From Geobacter sp. (GTDB lineage: Bacteria > Desulfobacterota > Desulfuromonadia > Geobacterales > Geobacteraceae): DNA of 64,000 nucleotides. The position numbers were made by a program, and so were the translations under genes. The notes below the pieces were generated by a model. The model did not search any database. It saw only the letters and a program-made list of their open reading frames with translations, and was not told where the DNA came from. Positions 26,122 to 34,158 of this stretch are shown in pieces (the first letter of the stretch is position 1; every line of letters starts with the position of its first letter). The DNA is taken from positions 372,001 to 436,000 of the forward strand of contig PJFC01000003.1 of the NCBI GenBank assembly GCA_003574885.1. The letters run 5' to 3'.

Positions 26122-27891
26122 ATGAGGTGCGTTTATTTGTTACTGCTGTTTTTAACATCACTGACAATTTCTCTTTCAGGCTGTGGCAATGATAAAACCG
26201 CAAGCCAGACAGAATCAAACTTCGCAGCCTCCGAGACCTGCATCACGTGCCACAAGACCTCAAGGACAACTTCATCAGTGACCCTCGCCAGTATAACTGA
26301 TGAATGGTCCGCTTCAACACACAACACGATGAAGGGTGCAAGCTGCATCGACTGCCACGGCAGCGGCAACGGCCACCCAAGCAGCTGCGGCGGCTGTCAC
26401 GGCGGGTCAACAACCGTCGGTCTTGAGTTTCACAATCCAGTCGCCGCCGGGCGCTGTATTAACTGCCATGGAGTCAATGCCTCAACGTTCCCCCTCGGGA
26501 AAGGGAAAAAGCACTTCGACATCTATACCACGAGTAATGCCGTTGGCACCAAGGTAGCCACAGCCACGTACGTGGGGACACAAAATACCTGCACCAATTG
26601 CCACGCCCCCCATAACAACACCCTTCTGCCCCAGCACCGTGAGTGGGCGGAGTCCGGCCACGGTAAAGTTGATGCCGATCCATGGATACACTATACATTT
26701 AACACGCGGAATTCGTGCAATAGATGCCACACTACAACAGGCTTCCTCAAATACATAAAGACTGGCGACGACGCTGCCTGGTCAACCAAAGCTGAACAGG
26801 AGATGTTGCGTTGCAACGGTTGCCATAGCGATTACAGCTGGACTCGCATCACCCCGACTATTGACTTCAAAACTCCGTACACGCCCTCTCTTCAGGCCTC
26901 AAGTGGTTTCCCGGCCGATATCGGCGACTCAAAACTCTGTGTACCCTGCCATGCCGGCCTTAGCGGCGGTAACGCTATTGAAACAACTAACGCGGATCTG
27001 ACCAACACCAGTTTCGGCACCTTCAATTCTCACTACATGGCAGCCGCCGGGCTGATGTTCGTAAAAAATGGCTTTACGGCCTTTGCCGATCCGACAGCCA
27101 TGAGCGGTACCCTTGCAACCAAAAACGGTGTCACCAGCACACCGGTTACCTATGGTGAATCCCTTACCTCAAGTGATGACGGTGGAGTTCTCACGAGCAC
27201 ACATCGCAAATTCGGAACTATGGCCATGGCAACGGACTCGCACGCAGGGGGCCGGAATCTGTTGACAGGCGGCCCGTGTGTCACCTGCCACCTGTCGGGC
27301 AAGCACCATACGCTGGAAATGGATGCCTCTGCATTCAATAATGTCTGCGTAAAGTGCCATACCAAAGAAGGCACGACTGTTCTGACGGCAGATAACTTCA
27401 AATCGGTATTCATCGAGGAACAGTCTGCTCTTTTCCAGAACGCCATCACGCTTGCGCGTACACTACTCCACACTAACTACGGCATCGACTATGACAGCGC
27501 AAACTATCCATACTTCTTCCCTGTTGGGGTGGCTCATATCAGAGACAATGGTTTCACCGACTGGACTCTGACGGGCACACTGACCGGTACGGACGCAAAA
27601 AGACTGCTGGGAGCCTGCTTCAATATCAATCTGCTCTCAAGAGATCCGGCTGCCTACGCCCATGCCCGCACGTATGCCCGGAGGCTCCTGTATGATTCGA
27701 TTGACTTTCTTGACGACAAGACGATGAACCATTCGGTCAGTACAACCATCGTCGCAACAGACCCTGCCCTCTTTACCAATGGGGGAACATCCACTCTGTC
27801 CTCTCCTTCTTTCAACTATCTGGTAAGGTTTAACGGGCCCAAAACTGACGGAACCAATGCGACATTGGACACAAACATAGAACGGCCGTAA
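26122..27891 (+). CDS. Decahaem c-type cytochrome lipoprotein
   Basis: 589 residues. The lipoprotein signal LTISLSGCGND puts the lipidated Cys at residue 21. Ten CXXCH motifs are present in order: CITCH (40), CIDCH, CGGCH, CINCH, CTNCH, CNRCH, CNGCH, CVPCH, CVTCH and CVKCH; the last 170 residues have none. Extra His residues (GKKHFDIYT, HNNTLLPQHREW, SGKHHTLEM) may be distal ligands. Anchoring in the outer membrane and a role in extracellular electron transfer are inferred. ATG 26122 follows AAAGGGGG; another ATG at 26117 is out of frame and stops at once. The downstream terminator is interrupted by the transposon. Confidence 0.9.
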   Translation: MRCVYLLLLFLTSLTISLSGCGNDKTASQTESNFAASETCITCHKTSRTTSSVTLASITDEWSASTHNTMKGASCIDCHGSGNGHPSSCGGCHGGSTTVGLEFHNPVAAGRCINCHGVNASTFPLGKGKKHFDIYTTSNAVGTKVATATYVGTQNTCTNCHAPHNNTLLPQHREWAESGHGKVDADPWIHYTFNTRNSCNRCHTTTGFLKYIKTGDDAAWSTKAEQEMLRCNGCHSDYSWTRITPTIDFKTPYTPSLQASSGFPADIGDSKLCVPCHAGLSGGNAIETTNADLTNTSFGTFNSHYMAAAGLMFVKNGFTAFADPTAMSGTLATKNGVTSTPVTYGESLTSSDDGGVLTSTHRKFGTMAMATDSHAGGRNLLTGGPCVTCHLSGKHHTLEMDASAFNNVCVKCHTKEGTTVLTADNFKSVFIEEQSALFQNAITLARTLLHTNYGIDYDSANYPYFFPVGVAHIRDNGFTDWTLTGTLTGTDAKRLLGACFNINLLSRDPAAYAHARTYARRLLYDSIDFLDDKTMNHSVSTTIVATDPALFTNGGTSTLSSPSFNYLVRFNGPKTDGTNATLDTNIERP

Positions 27892-27923
27892 GCTGAATCA
27901 CGTACCAACAAAAAAACCCCGCC

Positions 27924-27932
27924 TCTTTTGAG
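27924..27932. repeat. Target-site duplication, left copy (TCTTTTGAG)
   Basis: The identical 9-mer follows the right end at 34159-34167. Removing the element rejoins CCCCGCC-TCTTTTGAG-ACGGGG flanked by A and T runs, restoring a bidirectional terminator between the decahaem gene and uup. Confidence 0.88.
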
Positions 27933-27970
27933 CAAGCCGGTGGCTAAACGTGTGCTAAATTCTTTCTAAT
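27933..27970 (+). repeat. Left terminal inverted repeat of the transposon
   Basis: It begins CAAGCCGGTGGCTAAACG and pairs with the complement of 34121-34158. The first 22 positions are identical. Confidence 0.88.
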
Positions 27971-27982
27971 GTATACCAATTA

Positions 27983-28015
27983 CCCCCGATCTGAAAAGGT
28001 CGGGGGTTTTGTTTT
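27983..28015 (+). terminator. Insulating terminator just inside the left transposon end
   Basis: The hairpin CCCCCGATCT-GAAA-AGGTCGGGGG is followed by TTTTGTTTT. It would stop read-through from the decahaem cytochrome gene, whose own terminator is split by the insertion. Confidence 0.85.
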
Positions 28016-28188
28016 GCCTTGTAAACAGGGCGTCTACGGATTTAGCGGGGGAACTGGATTTTGAAAGCGGTTTTCAGTGGGTCGGGAAAGATATCTTTTT
28101 TGTTAATCGTCAACATAATTATCGATTTTTGTGCGAGTGGTGGCGTGACCGAGCGAAATTCTGCACGGATGACACAGACGGAGGTCAT

Positions 28189-28222
28189 GTCATATATGAC
28201 AAATATCTTGCATATATGACAA
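28189..28222 (+). promoter_or_regulatory. Candidate operator pair upstream of the HTH gene
   Basis: The perfect palindrome GTCATATATGAC (28189-28200) is followed by a near-copy, GCATATATGACAA, exactly 20 bp on, two helical turns. It precedes the 74-residue HTH protein gene by about 60 bp. Autoregulation as in restriction-modification controller systems is inferred. From 28016 to 28278 I see no convincing gene. Confidence 0.55.
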
Positions 28223-28278
28223 TATTGTGTTATGCTTCCCAAAAAAATGGTATAGATACTGCGTGACGAGACGGCGCC

Positions 28279-28503
28279 ATGGCAAACACTAACTGGAACG
28301 AGACAGCAAAACGACTGCTGAAGGCTGAGCTAGCCAGGAGAAATATAAGTCACAAAGAGTTGGCGGCCCGTTTGCAGTCGCATGGCGTCACAATAACCAG
28401 AGCAAGCATAGACAGCAAGCTTAGCCGAGGAACCTTTAGCGCGGCATTTTTTCTGCAGTGTTTAACGGCAATAGAAACTCGGACTCTAAACTTGGAGGAT
28501 TGA
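28279..28503 (+). CDS. Small helix-turn-helix protein (DUF6471-like), likely R-M controller
   Basis: 74 residues: WNETAKRLLKAELARRNISH, KELAARLQSHGVTITRASID, SKLSRGTFSAAFFLQCL. This matches my memory of the DUF6471 family, which has an Xre-like HTH arrangement. It begins after the paired palindromes and ends 9 bp before the methyltransferase start, in one operon. Its size and position are those of restriction-modification controller (C) proteins, though it is not a classical C-protein sequence. Confidence 0.75.
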   Translation: MANTNWNETAKRLLKAELARRNISHKELAARLQSHGVTITRASIDSKLSRGTFSAAFFLQCLTAIETRTLNLED

Positions 28504-28512
28504 TTAAACCCT

Positions 28513-29841
28513 ATGAACCATAACCTGAGACATCAGAGCTCTATCGCTCAGCCGCTGCCAAGCGCGGCCCCTTGCCTGGATATAGCTATGAAACGCACTA
28601 ACGGCAACGCAAACAAGATAAGTGTCGCCGACCGTCCTTTCCATGATTGGTATCGCTTTGTACTTTCGTTCCCGCCTCATCTGGTCCGTGATTACCTCGG
28701 TAATTTTGAGCTTGAAACGGGCAAATGCGTGTTCGATCCCTTCGCAGGAACTGGCACAACAATAGTTGAAGCAAAACTGTTGGGTTTTGTGGGGCTTGGT
28801 ACGGAGATAAATCCCATGGCTCAATTTGCCGGTTCGGTTAAGTCTACCTGGAGTGCAAACGGAAGAGATTTGCTCCTTGAGGCAGAGCGGATCGCCTCGC
28901 TGGCAGAAACTCAAATCAAACGTAGCCGCAAGCTACGAGAATTAAGCGAAGAACAAAGCTCTCTATTGCTTACAAACTCGATTTGCCCGATTCCTCTACA
29001 CAAATCACTAGTGCTTCGTGATGTCATTATGGCAAGCGGCCAGCATGGTTTTGTGGACTATGCAAAGCTGGCGCTGGCCAAGACATTGGTCTTTTCGGCG
29101 AGTAACCTGCATTTCGGTCCGGAAGTTGGTGTGCGTGGCAGGAAAATTGATACAGATGTCGTAGCTTCCTGGCTGGAAAACATGCGGCTCATTGCGCGTG
29201 ACCTGGCTTCGGTTGAAGGCAACCGTCACCTCAACTCAAACATCTATTTGTCCGACGCTCGCACGCTTATCGGTTGCTTACAACCTCAATCTATCGATGC
29301 GGTTTTCACGTCGCCGCCTTACCCGAATGAGAAAGACTATACCCGTACAACACGTCTTGAATCGGTACTGTTGGGGTTTGTGTCCTCCAAAGAACACCTG
29401 CGGCAGCTTAAGCAGGGGCTGCTTCGTTCCAACACAAGGAATATCTATAAGGATGACACAGATGATAAGTGGGTAAGCAGCAACGAGAAAATACAAAGGA
29501 TTGCTGGCGAAATTGAGCAGATAAGGCTGGGCCGAGGTAGTGCTTCCGGATTTGAAAAGCAGTACCACAAGGTTGTTAAGCAATATTTTGGCGGCATGGC
29601 GAGACACCTAAGCGAGCTTCGGCCATATCTCCGTCCCGGAGCACATCTGGGTTATGTTGTTGGAGACCAAGCATCTTTTTACCAGGTAATGATTCGGACT
29701 GGCGAGATACTGGCAGAAATTGCCGAATCATTAGGGTACGAAGTTCTGCGTATAGATTTGTTCAGGACCAGACTTGCGACCGCCACCAAACAGCAGATGC
29801 GGGAGGAAGTTGTCATTCTCCGTTGGAATGGCAATATCTAG
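28513..29841 (+). CDS. Site-specific DNA methyltransferase (N4-cytosine or N6-adenine)
   Basis: 442 residues. The SAM motif FDPFAGTGTTIVEAKLLG is at about 74-91, followed by GLGTEINPMAQF. The catalytic motif TSPPYPNEKDY lies at 266-276. TSPPY is commonest in amino-methyltransferases acting on N4-cytosine. Motif I comes about 190 residues before motif IV, so the target-recognition region is probably between them. The C-terminal HLGYVVGDQASF and LRIDLFRTRLATATKQQMRE complete the fold. The convergent gene at 29838-30734 encodes the probable partner endonuclease. The recognition sequence cannot be predicted. Confidence 0.88.
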   Translation: MNHNLRHQSSIAQPLPSAAPCLDIAMKRTNGNANKISVADRPFHDWYRFVLSFPPHLVRDYLGNFELETGKCVFDPFAGTGTTIVEAKLLGFVGLGTEINPMAQFAGSVKSTWSANGRDLLLEAERIASLAETQIKRSRKLRELSEEQSSLLLTNSICPIPLHKSLVLRDVIMASGQHGFVDYAKLALAKTLVFSASNLHFGPEVGVRGRKIDTDVVASWLENMRLIARDLASVEGNRHLNSNIYLSDARTLIGCLQPQSIDAVFTSPPYPNEKDYTRTTRLESVLLGFVSSKEHLRQLKQGLLRSNTRNIYKDDTDDKWVSSNEKIQRIAGEIEQIRLGRGSASGFEKQYHKVVKQYFGGMARHLSELRPYLRPGAHLGYVVGDQASFYQVMIRTGEILAEIAESLGYEVLRIDLFRTRLATATKQQMREEVVILRWNGNI

Positions 29842-30734
29842 CAGACTCCAGGCACTTCGGGACTTAACGTGCCGAACGATTCCTTTCTTAGGACAAGGTC
29901 TTTCAATAATGGTTCTGGGCCATCAAAAAGAATCGGTTGGTACTCTGCCATATATATCTTCGAATCACCGACAATTTTCATTGCCATCGGGAGAACCTGC
30001 AAGGTTTTGCTCCCATCGAGAAATTCCTTTTTGTTGTTTTTGATGTTGGCCATTCCTTGTACCGACTTAACCTGTGACAGTATCTGGGTTTCCAAAATAT
30101 CATCTTTTTTGTTTTTTGCTTCTACCGTTATTATCATTATGTCGCCATGTTTTGTTTTGCCATAAAACAACGAATCAATTTCAGCGTTGCGCAACTTTAA
30201 GCCATTTTGAAGGTGGTCAACAAACTCGAAATCATGCTCAGAGCAAAACGCAAGATGGGATTCAATAAGCCTTAATTTAACAGCAATTTGCAGCAACCAG
30301 GCCTCATCTCTACGCCCCATAAGCCTTGTTACCACGGGCAGGCTCAGGCTTTGAACTTTGAATTCTTCTGCGGCCCCTAACTTTGGGTATGATGCTACGG
30401 ATTCGACAAATGGGGTCTTCTGCCCTGTTACTAAAGAAATGAACCTAAACACATCTCCCTTTCCTGTCTTTTGTTCAGCAGTGTATCCACGCTTGAAAAC
30501 ATCATCAGGCCAATTTTTATTGGCACTTATGGAGCTCCTGACAAAATCTTTGAAAAAGTTGGCAGGGTTACTAACGCTTAGTTTGGCTTTAGGAGAAGAT
30601 GCCTTTGCGTTTATGCCTCTTATGGCGTCCGCGATGTCATCTTTGGTAACGACATCCCTCGTAAGCTTTTTCGCCTTTTCATCCCACAAGTCATTAAATA
30701 TATTTCTAATGACCTCTGTTTTCTTTGAGCTCAC
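29838..30734 (-). CDS. PD-(D/E)XK restriction endonuclease, partner of the methyltransferase
   Basis: 298 residues. The catalytic core reads NAEIDSLFYGKTKHGDIMII followed by TVEAKNKKDDI: D187, then E205-A-K207, the PD-(D/E)XK pattern. The helical N-terminal half (DVVTKDDIADAIRGINAKAS; ANFFKDFVRSSISANKNWPD) may bind DNA. The start is GTG 30734 after GGAGG. The gene converges on the methyltransferase gene, and the two stops share the palindrome CTAG at 29838-29841. A hairpin (CACCTGCG/CGCAGGTG, 30762-30780) lies upstream. Type II function is inferred from context. Confidence 0.8.
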   Translation of the reverse strand: MSSKKTEVIRNIFNDLWDEKAKKLTRDVVTKDDIADAIRGINAKASSPKAKLSVSNPANFFKDFVRSSISANKNWPDDVFKRGYTAEQKTGKGDVFRFISLVTGQKTPFVESVASYPKLGAAEEFKVQSLSLPVVTRLMGRRDEAWLLQIAVKLRLIESHLAFCSEHDFEFVDHLQNGLKLRNAEIDSLFYGKTKHGDIMIITVEAKNKKDDILETQILSQVKSVQGMANIKNNKKEFLDGSKTLQVLPMAMKIVGDSKIYMAEYQPILFDGPEPLLKDLVLRKESFGTLSPEVPGVC

Positions 30735-30933
30735 TCATTCCTCCATCTTGTGACTCTCCAACACCTGCGCCTCGCAGGTGGGAGGGCTTTCACGCTGAAC
30801 TTTGGTAAATTCATAAAAGCTTTATGGGCGCTTATGCAAGATATTACAGCCAGTCCGCGCTCTGGCATACAGCAGTCCGACTTATCTCAAAACATATGTT
30901 AAATGTCAACATAGTTCAGGGGCGCCAATAAAT

Positions 30934-30967
30934 GAAGGCCCGCGAACCTTACGGAACGTGGGCCTTC
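30934..30967. terminator. Hairpin between endonuclease and transposase genes
   Basis: GAAGGCCCGCG and CGTGGGCCTTC pair across a 12-base loop, 36 bp after the transposase stop. The T-run is better on the plus side (TGTTTT), so it may act in both directions. The gap 30735-31002 otherwise holds only the endonuclease leader. Confidence 0.5.
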
Positions 30968-31002
30968 TGTTTTGCTGCGCCGGCGGCGCTGTCGCCCGCT
31001 GT

Positions 31003-32850
31003 TTACCTTGGCAAGTAGTAGATGATATCCTCCACCTTCGCCGGCCCTCTGGCTAGCCCAAGCCTCATGGCCGGCGTCTTGCCATCATCCCCCACCTTGA
31101 CGTAGTTGTAGAACACCCGGAAAATCTCGATAACCTTGGCGATGTTTTCCGGCTTGTAGGGGCTGTAGCCGTACCAGGTCCTGCCCGTGGCACTACTTGT
31201 CTTGATTGGACGCTCCAGAAGCGAAATACGGCGGCGCAGCTGCATGAAGAAGCGGTCAATACCATGCAGCGAGGCCTTGCTGTAGAGCTTGGCGAGATGA
31301 AACGAACTGTACCGCCTATTCTTCATGTCGGTCTGCCAGGAAACCATCTTCTCAGGCTCGTTCATCGCCGGCGCCGGATAGTCCAGCCAGAGGTCCTTGT
31401 AGTTGCCTATGGAGTGCAGGATGCCGTTCTCCAACATCTCCTCAATAAGCAGCTGGCGCAGGCCGGTTTCGGATATCCCCTCCCAATGCCCCTTTCTGCA
31501 GCGGAATTCTTCGAGGTCGCGTTTGCCAAGCTGCACCAGGCGCTGCCGGTCGTGGATGTTAAGCTCTTTATTGATGGACACAAAGAAGGCGTCGCAGCGA
31601 CCATCCTTGACCTCATCCGCGAATGCCGCCAGGCAAGCGGCCCGGAGTCCCGATTCCCGCTCGATGAAGAACCGTACATTGCTAACTTTCGGCAACAGCT
31701 TGTGCAGGAAGGCCATGTGGCCGTACATGGTGTACTCGGCGTGGATCTGCAATCCGTTGTTCGGCAGTTGGACAACTGACGACATCTCCTCGTAGGCTTC
31801 GATGTCCTCGCGAGCTTGTGCCTCAGCGTAGCTATCAGCAACAGTCTCCTTGAGCTTCCTGCTGCGCCCCTCCTTCTTTGCCCCTTTGGCGAGCGCCTTG
31901 GACTCCTGGTAATCGCATTCAAGCCAGAAGCGGGCGAACCGGCGAAATGGTGGCAGAACCTCAGGGTCCTTGCACAGCCTGGCATTCTCTTCAACATCCG
32001 AAGACCTGAAAGCAGGGTCGAAGTTCAGATGCATCCCGAATACAAAGCCTGAGTGGTTGTCCGCGCTGCCGAGCGCATGCAGGATGATGTTGCGTTTATC
32101 GTTGGTGACAGCCCAGTTGACCACATAGTCCTGTCGGTCGAGCGAGATGTACATGCGGGCCTTCTTCAATTCCGGCAGATTGCGTTCGTAGCTGGCCGCG
32201 AACGCCTGACACTGCCTGTGCAAGAAGTCCACCTTGCTATAAAGCGTGTGCATATCCATTTCGAGGACTTCGCATATCCTCTGAAATGGCATTTTGTTGA
32301 CCAAGAGCTTGAACAGCATTGGGTTCTTATGGGATGTGCTCTGTGGTTTTGCCGTGGTTGTCTTTATGGAAAAGGTTGCGCCACAGGTCTTGCACCGATA
32401 GCGCTCCGACTTACCGTTTGAAGTGCCGTGGAAGGTATAGAGCCACTTAAAGTCAGCCAGCGGCAAGCCGTAAGATTTGCATTTTTTGTTCCTGCAGGCT
32501 GGCGATTTGGGTGGCCTCAAATACGACATTATACGCAGGAGCTCTTCGTTGACGCCCTTGTTGCTCTTGATTGGAAGGCTCGCCTTGCAGTCATTGCAAA
32601 CCATCCTGACAACAATTCGGCCCGATTTCCTGCTCTTTCCTATCGTATAGTTGTCGCGATGCCGTCTGCCGGTCAGAGTCCCCGGAGCCGCGGGCAACAC
32701 CATGCCCTTAATGTTTTCCTTGGCCGGTATCCCGAAGTTGACGCATGCCGGGTTCTTGCAGAAGTTCACCTGGATTCCATCGGCGGCGGGTGGAATGCGC
32801 TGGCTGCGGCTAGGCTTTGCTTTCGGCGTTGACGGTGTTGGTGCAGGCAT
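31003..32850 (-). CDS. Zinc-ribbon transposase, probable mover of this element
   Basis: 615 residues. Cys pairs C31/C36 with C85/C88 and C119/C124 with C153/C156 (RYRCKTCGATFS) form two zinc ribbons like those of IS1 InsA. A helix-turn-helix-like segment follows (PFQRICEVLEMDMHTLYSKV). An RNase-H-type core is suggested by YISLDRQDYVVNW (D238), VRFFIERESGLRAACLAAF (E397) and RRRISLLERP (E546). The tail has YGYSPYKPENIAKVIEIFRV and KTPAMRLGLA, the latter as in several DDE transposases. Ribosome-binding site AAAAGGGGA. It is the only recombinase in the element. I do not know a named IS family for it; the catalytic assignment is inference. Confidence 0.7.
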   Translation of the reverse strand: MPAPTPSTPKAKPSRSQRIPPAADGIQVNFCKNPACVNFGIPAKENIKGMVLPAAPGTLTGRRHRDNYTIGKSRKSGRIVVRMVCNDCKASLPIKSNKGVNEELLRIMSYLRPPKSPACRNKKCKSYGLPLADFKWLYTFHGTSNGKSERYRCKTCGATFSIKTTTAKPQSTSHKNPMLFKLLVNKMPFQRICEVLEMDMHTLYSKVDFLHRQCQAFAASYERNLPELKKARMYISLDRQDYVVNWAVTNDKRNIILHALGSADNHSGFVFGMHLNFDPAFRSSDVEENARLCKDPEVLPPFRRFARFWLECDYQESKALAKGAKKEGRSRKLKETVADSYAEAQAREDIEAYEEMSSVVQLPNNGLQIHAEYTMYGHMAFLHKLLPKVSNVRFFIERESGLRAACLAAFADEVKDGRCDAFFVSINKELNIHDRQRLVQLGKRDLEEFRCRKGHWEGISETGLRQLLIEEMLENGILHSIGNYKDLWLDYPAPAMNEPEKMVSWQTDMKNRRYSSFHLAKLYSKASLHGIDRFFMQLRRRISLLERPIKTSSATGRTWYGYSPYKPENIAKVIEIFRVFYNYVKVGDDGKTPAMRLGLARGPAKVEDIIYYLPR

Positions 32851-32917
32851 AAAAAATCCCCTTTTACCTGTTTGATTATCATATGCAGGGAAAAGAGGGA
32901 AGAGTTAGCGTTTAGGC

Positions 32918-32952
32918 AAAAAAATAGCTCTCCCTGGTTTCAGGGAGAGCTA
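32918..32952 (-). terminator. Rho-independent terminator after the RES toxin gene
   Basis: The minus strand reads TAGCTCTCCCTG-AAAC-CAGGGAGAGCTA and then seven T residues. Similar sequences recur at 34020-34061 and 34104-34115 near the right end. Confidence 0.9.
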
Positions 32953-32957
32953 AATAG

Positions 32958-33419
32958 TTAACGATTGTTCTTGAATAGCCGGTGATCGAGACAGAAGGGT
33001 GCAGTGTCTTTGATTTCGACCATGGCGATTTCTGGGTGCAAAGGGTTTATGATGTAGTTCCAGCCCTCCCCCGAGACCACGGCGGATGGAACCTTCAGTA
33101 GCAAAGCATCCTTCCGCTTTGCCCAGCTTTTGCCAATTGAATGCAATCTGTCATAGGATTCGACCAATTGCCAATCTGTCGGCAGGTCGTCAAGGCTAAC
33201 GGTTTCGATACTTGCTGTGTCTGGCACCGCGATGATATTTCTGGAGAACATCTTTGGCGTTGGCACCCGAACAAGAATCTCCAACGCGCATAGAGCGACG
33301 GACTCGGCTGTATAGATTGCAGGGATACCCTTTGGGGTCCACCGCCCGCCATGAATACGTGTGCCTTCGCCCGACAGGTCATGAGCAAACTCTAGCGCCG
33401 TAAGCTTGTATAACTCCAT
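32958..33419 (-). CDS. RES-domain toxin
   Basis: 153 residues. RES toxins deplete NAD+ as phosphorylases or glycohydrolases. The conserved residues are visible: GTRIHGGRWTPKG (Arg), IYTAESVALCALEILVRV (Tyr and Glu), and a late acidic/aromatic segment GEGWNYIINPLHPE. Its ATG overlaps the antitoxin stop by one base (TGATG), the standard Xre-RES arrangement. It would stabilise the transposon as an addiction module (inference). Confidence 0.9.
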   Translation of the reverse strand: MELYKLTALEFAHDLSGEGTRIHGGRWTPKGIPAIYTAESVALCALEILVRVPTPKMFSRNIIAVPDTASIETVSLDDLPTDWQLVESYDRLHSIGKSWAKRKDALLLKVPSAVVSGEGWNYIINPLHPEIAMVEIKDTAPFCLDHRLFKNNR

Positions 33420-33826
33420 CAGACAAATATCCCATGTTGAATGCGGCCAAGCTCGTCAAGTACGTCGGCGCCGCCTGCAAAGGTCCTTAACAGATCCAGA
33501 GGCCGCGTGTAAGAAAAGGCGTAATTCGGCGTCTTAAGCCAGTTTAGCGCATATTCTCGTGTTTCCATGACCTCCAGGGCGCGCTCGTAAACACCTCCGA
33601 GCAGCACAAGATGGTCCGCCAAATCAATACCAAGACGCTTCTCCTTGTGCCGTTCCAGGGTTTTTTGCGAAACTGGCAGGAGATTGCAAAATTCCGAAAT
33701 TTTGAGGTCGTAAAGTTCCGCAAGCCGCTCAATGGCCGAGTAATCCAAACCGTTTAACACTATAGTGCGCGGTAGTTGCTGCTGGTCTTCGACTCCCAAG
33801 ATTTCAGCTAGTGCTGTGCTAGACAT
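33419..33826 (-). CDS. Xre/MbcA/ParS-type antitoxin
   Basis: 135 residues. The N-terminal half carries the HTH (SAIERLAELYDLKISEFCNL, LPVSQKTLERHKEK). The C-terminal half is the toxin-binding MbcA/ParS domain (VYERALEVMETREYALNWLK, PLDLLRTFAGGADVLDELGR, IQHGIFV). ATG 33826 follows AAGGAG by 8 bp; a TTG 17 codons upstream lacks a site. It precedes the RES toxin and probably represses their shared promoter. Confidence 0.9.
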   Translation of the reverse strand: MSSTALAEILGVEDQQQLPRTIVLNGLDYSAIERLAELYDLKISEFCNLLPVSQKTLERHKEKRLGIDLADHLVLLGGVYERALEVMETREYALNWLKTPNYAFSYTRPLDLLRTFAGGADVLDELGRIQHGIFV

Positions 33827-33848
33827 ATTCCTATCTCCTTTCTGGTCA

Positions 33849-33877
33849 ATTGTCCCTTTAAAATAGACATTTGTCAA
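33849..33877 (-). promoter_or_regulatory. Promoter of the antitoxin-toxin operon
   Basis: On the minus strand a perfect TTGACA (33872-33877) and GACAAT (33849-33854) are 17 bp apart. The near-palindrome GACAAATGTC overlaps the -35 and could be the antitoxin operator. Confidence 0.6.
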
Positions 33878-34019
33878 GATAATGTGACGCGCAAGAAAAC
33901 GACGGTAGGCAATGAGTGGTATTTGGGCTCTTGAGGCTGGATCAGCGGGAAATATGCCTTGGAATTACCATTGACTGCACTAGCTGTCAAGTACAAAGCT
34001 TCCAGCAAAAGCCCGCGAA

Positions 34020-34061
34020 AACAAATAGCTCCCCCTCGAAACCGAAGGAGAGCTATTTGTT
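34020..34061. repeat. Long hairpin near the right transposon end
   Basis: Nineteen-base arms (AACAAATAGCT... and ...AGCTATTTGTT) pair with two mismatches around AAAC. It shares TAGCTCTCC with the RES terminator and may be a decayed terminator copy. The rest of 33878-34215 holds no gene. Confidence 0.6.
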
Positions 34062-34158
34062 AAGAGAAACATACGACACGTTTAGAGATCGGCTTGCATG
34101 ATGCCAGGGAGAGCTGAATTATTAAGAAACATTTACCACACGTTTAGCCACCGGCTTG
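34046..34158. repeat. Tandem imperfect duplication of the right transposon end
   Basis: Two copies of about 50 bp, 34046-34096 and 34104-34158, share AGGAGAGCT or AGGGAGAGCT, TTAAGA, AAACAT, CACGTTTAG and CGGCTTG in order. The inner copy has a degenerate inverted repeat; the outer copy is the functional end. Confidence 0.7.
34121..34158 (-). repeat. Right terminal inverted repeat of the transposon
   Basis: Reading the minus strand from 34158 gives CAAGCCGGTGGCTAAACG and onward, matching the left end perfectly for 22 positions. Confidence 0.88.

Larger units (their letters stand above)
27933..34158. mobile_element. 6.2-kb transposon carrying restriction-modification and RES/Xre modules
   Basis: The ends are inverted repeats beginning CAAGCCGGTGGCTAAACG, perfect for 22 bp and matching at 33 of the first 38. 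They are flanked by the 9-bp direct repeat TCTTTTGAG. Inside are, left to right, an insulating terminator, a small HTH gene, a DNA methyltransferase, a convergent endonuclease, a zinc-ribbon transposase, and a RES toxin with Xre antitoxin. IS1-family elements also make 9-bp duplications and have a zinc-ribbon transposase, but this 615-residue protein is far larger, so the family is open. The interior is visibly more AT-rich than the flanks. The intact ends and duplication suggest a fairly recent insertion. Confidence 0.85.

Noticed and set aside
28009-28266. 85-codon open frame before the HTH gene
   Set aside because: It begins with TTG in the terminator T-run, has no ribosome-binding site and overlaps the operator pair. 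No family resemblance.
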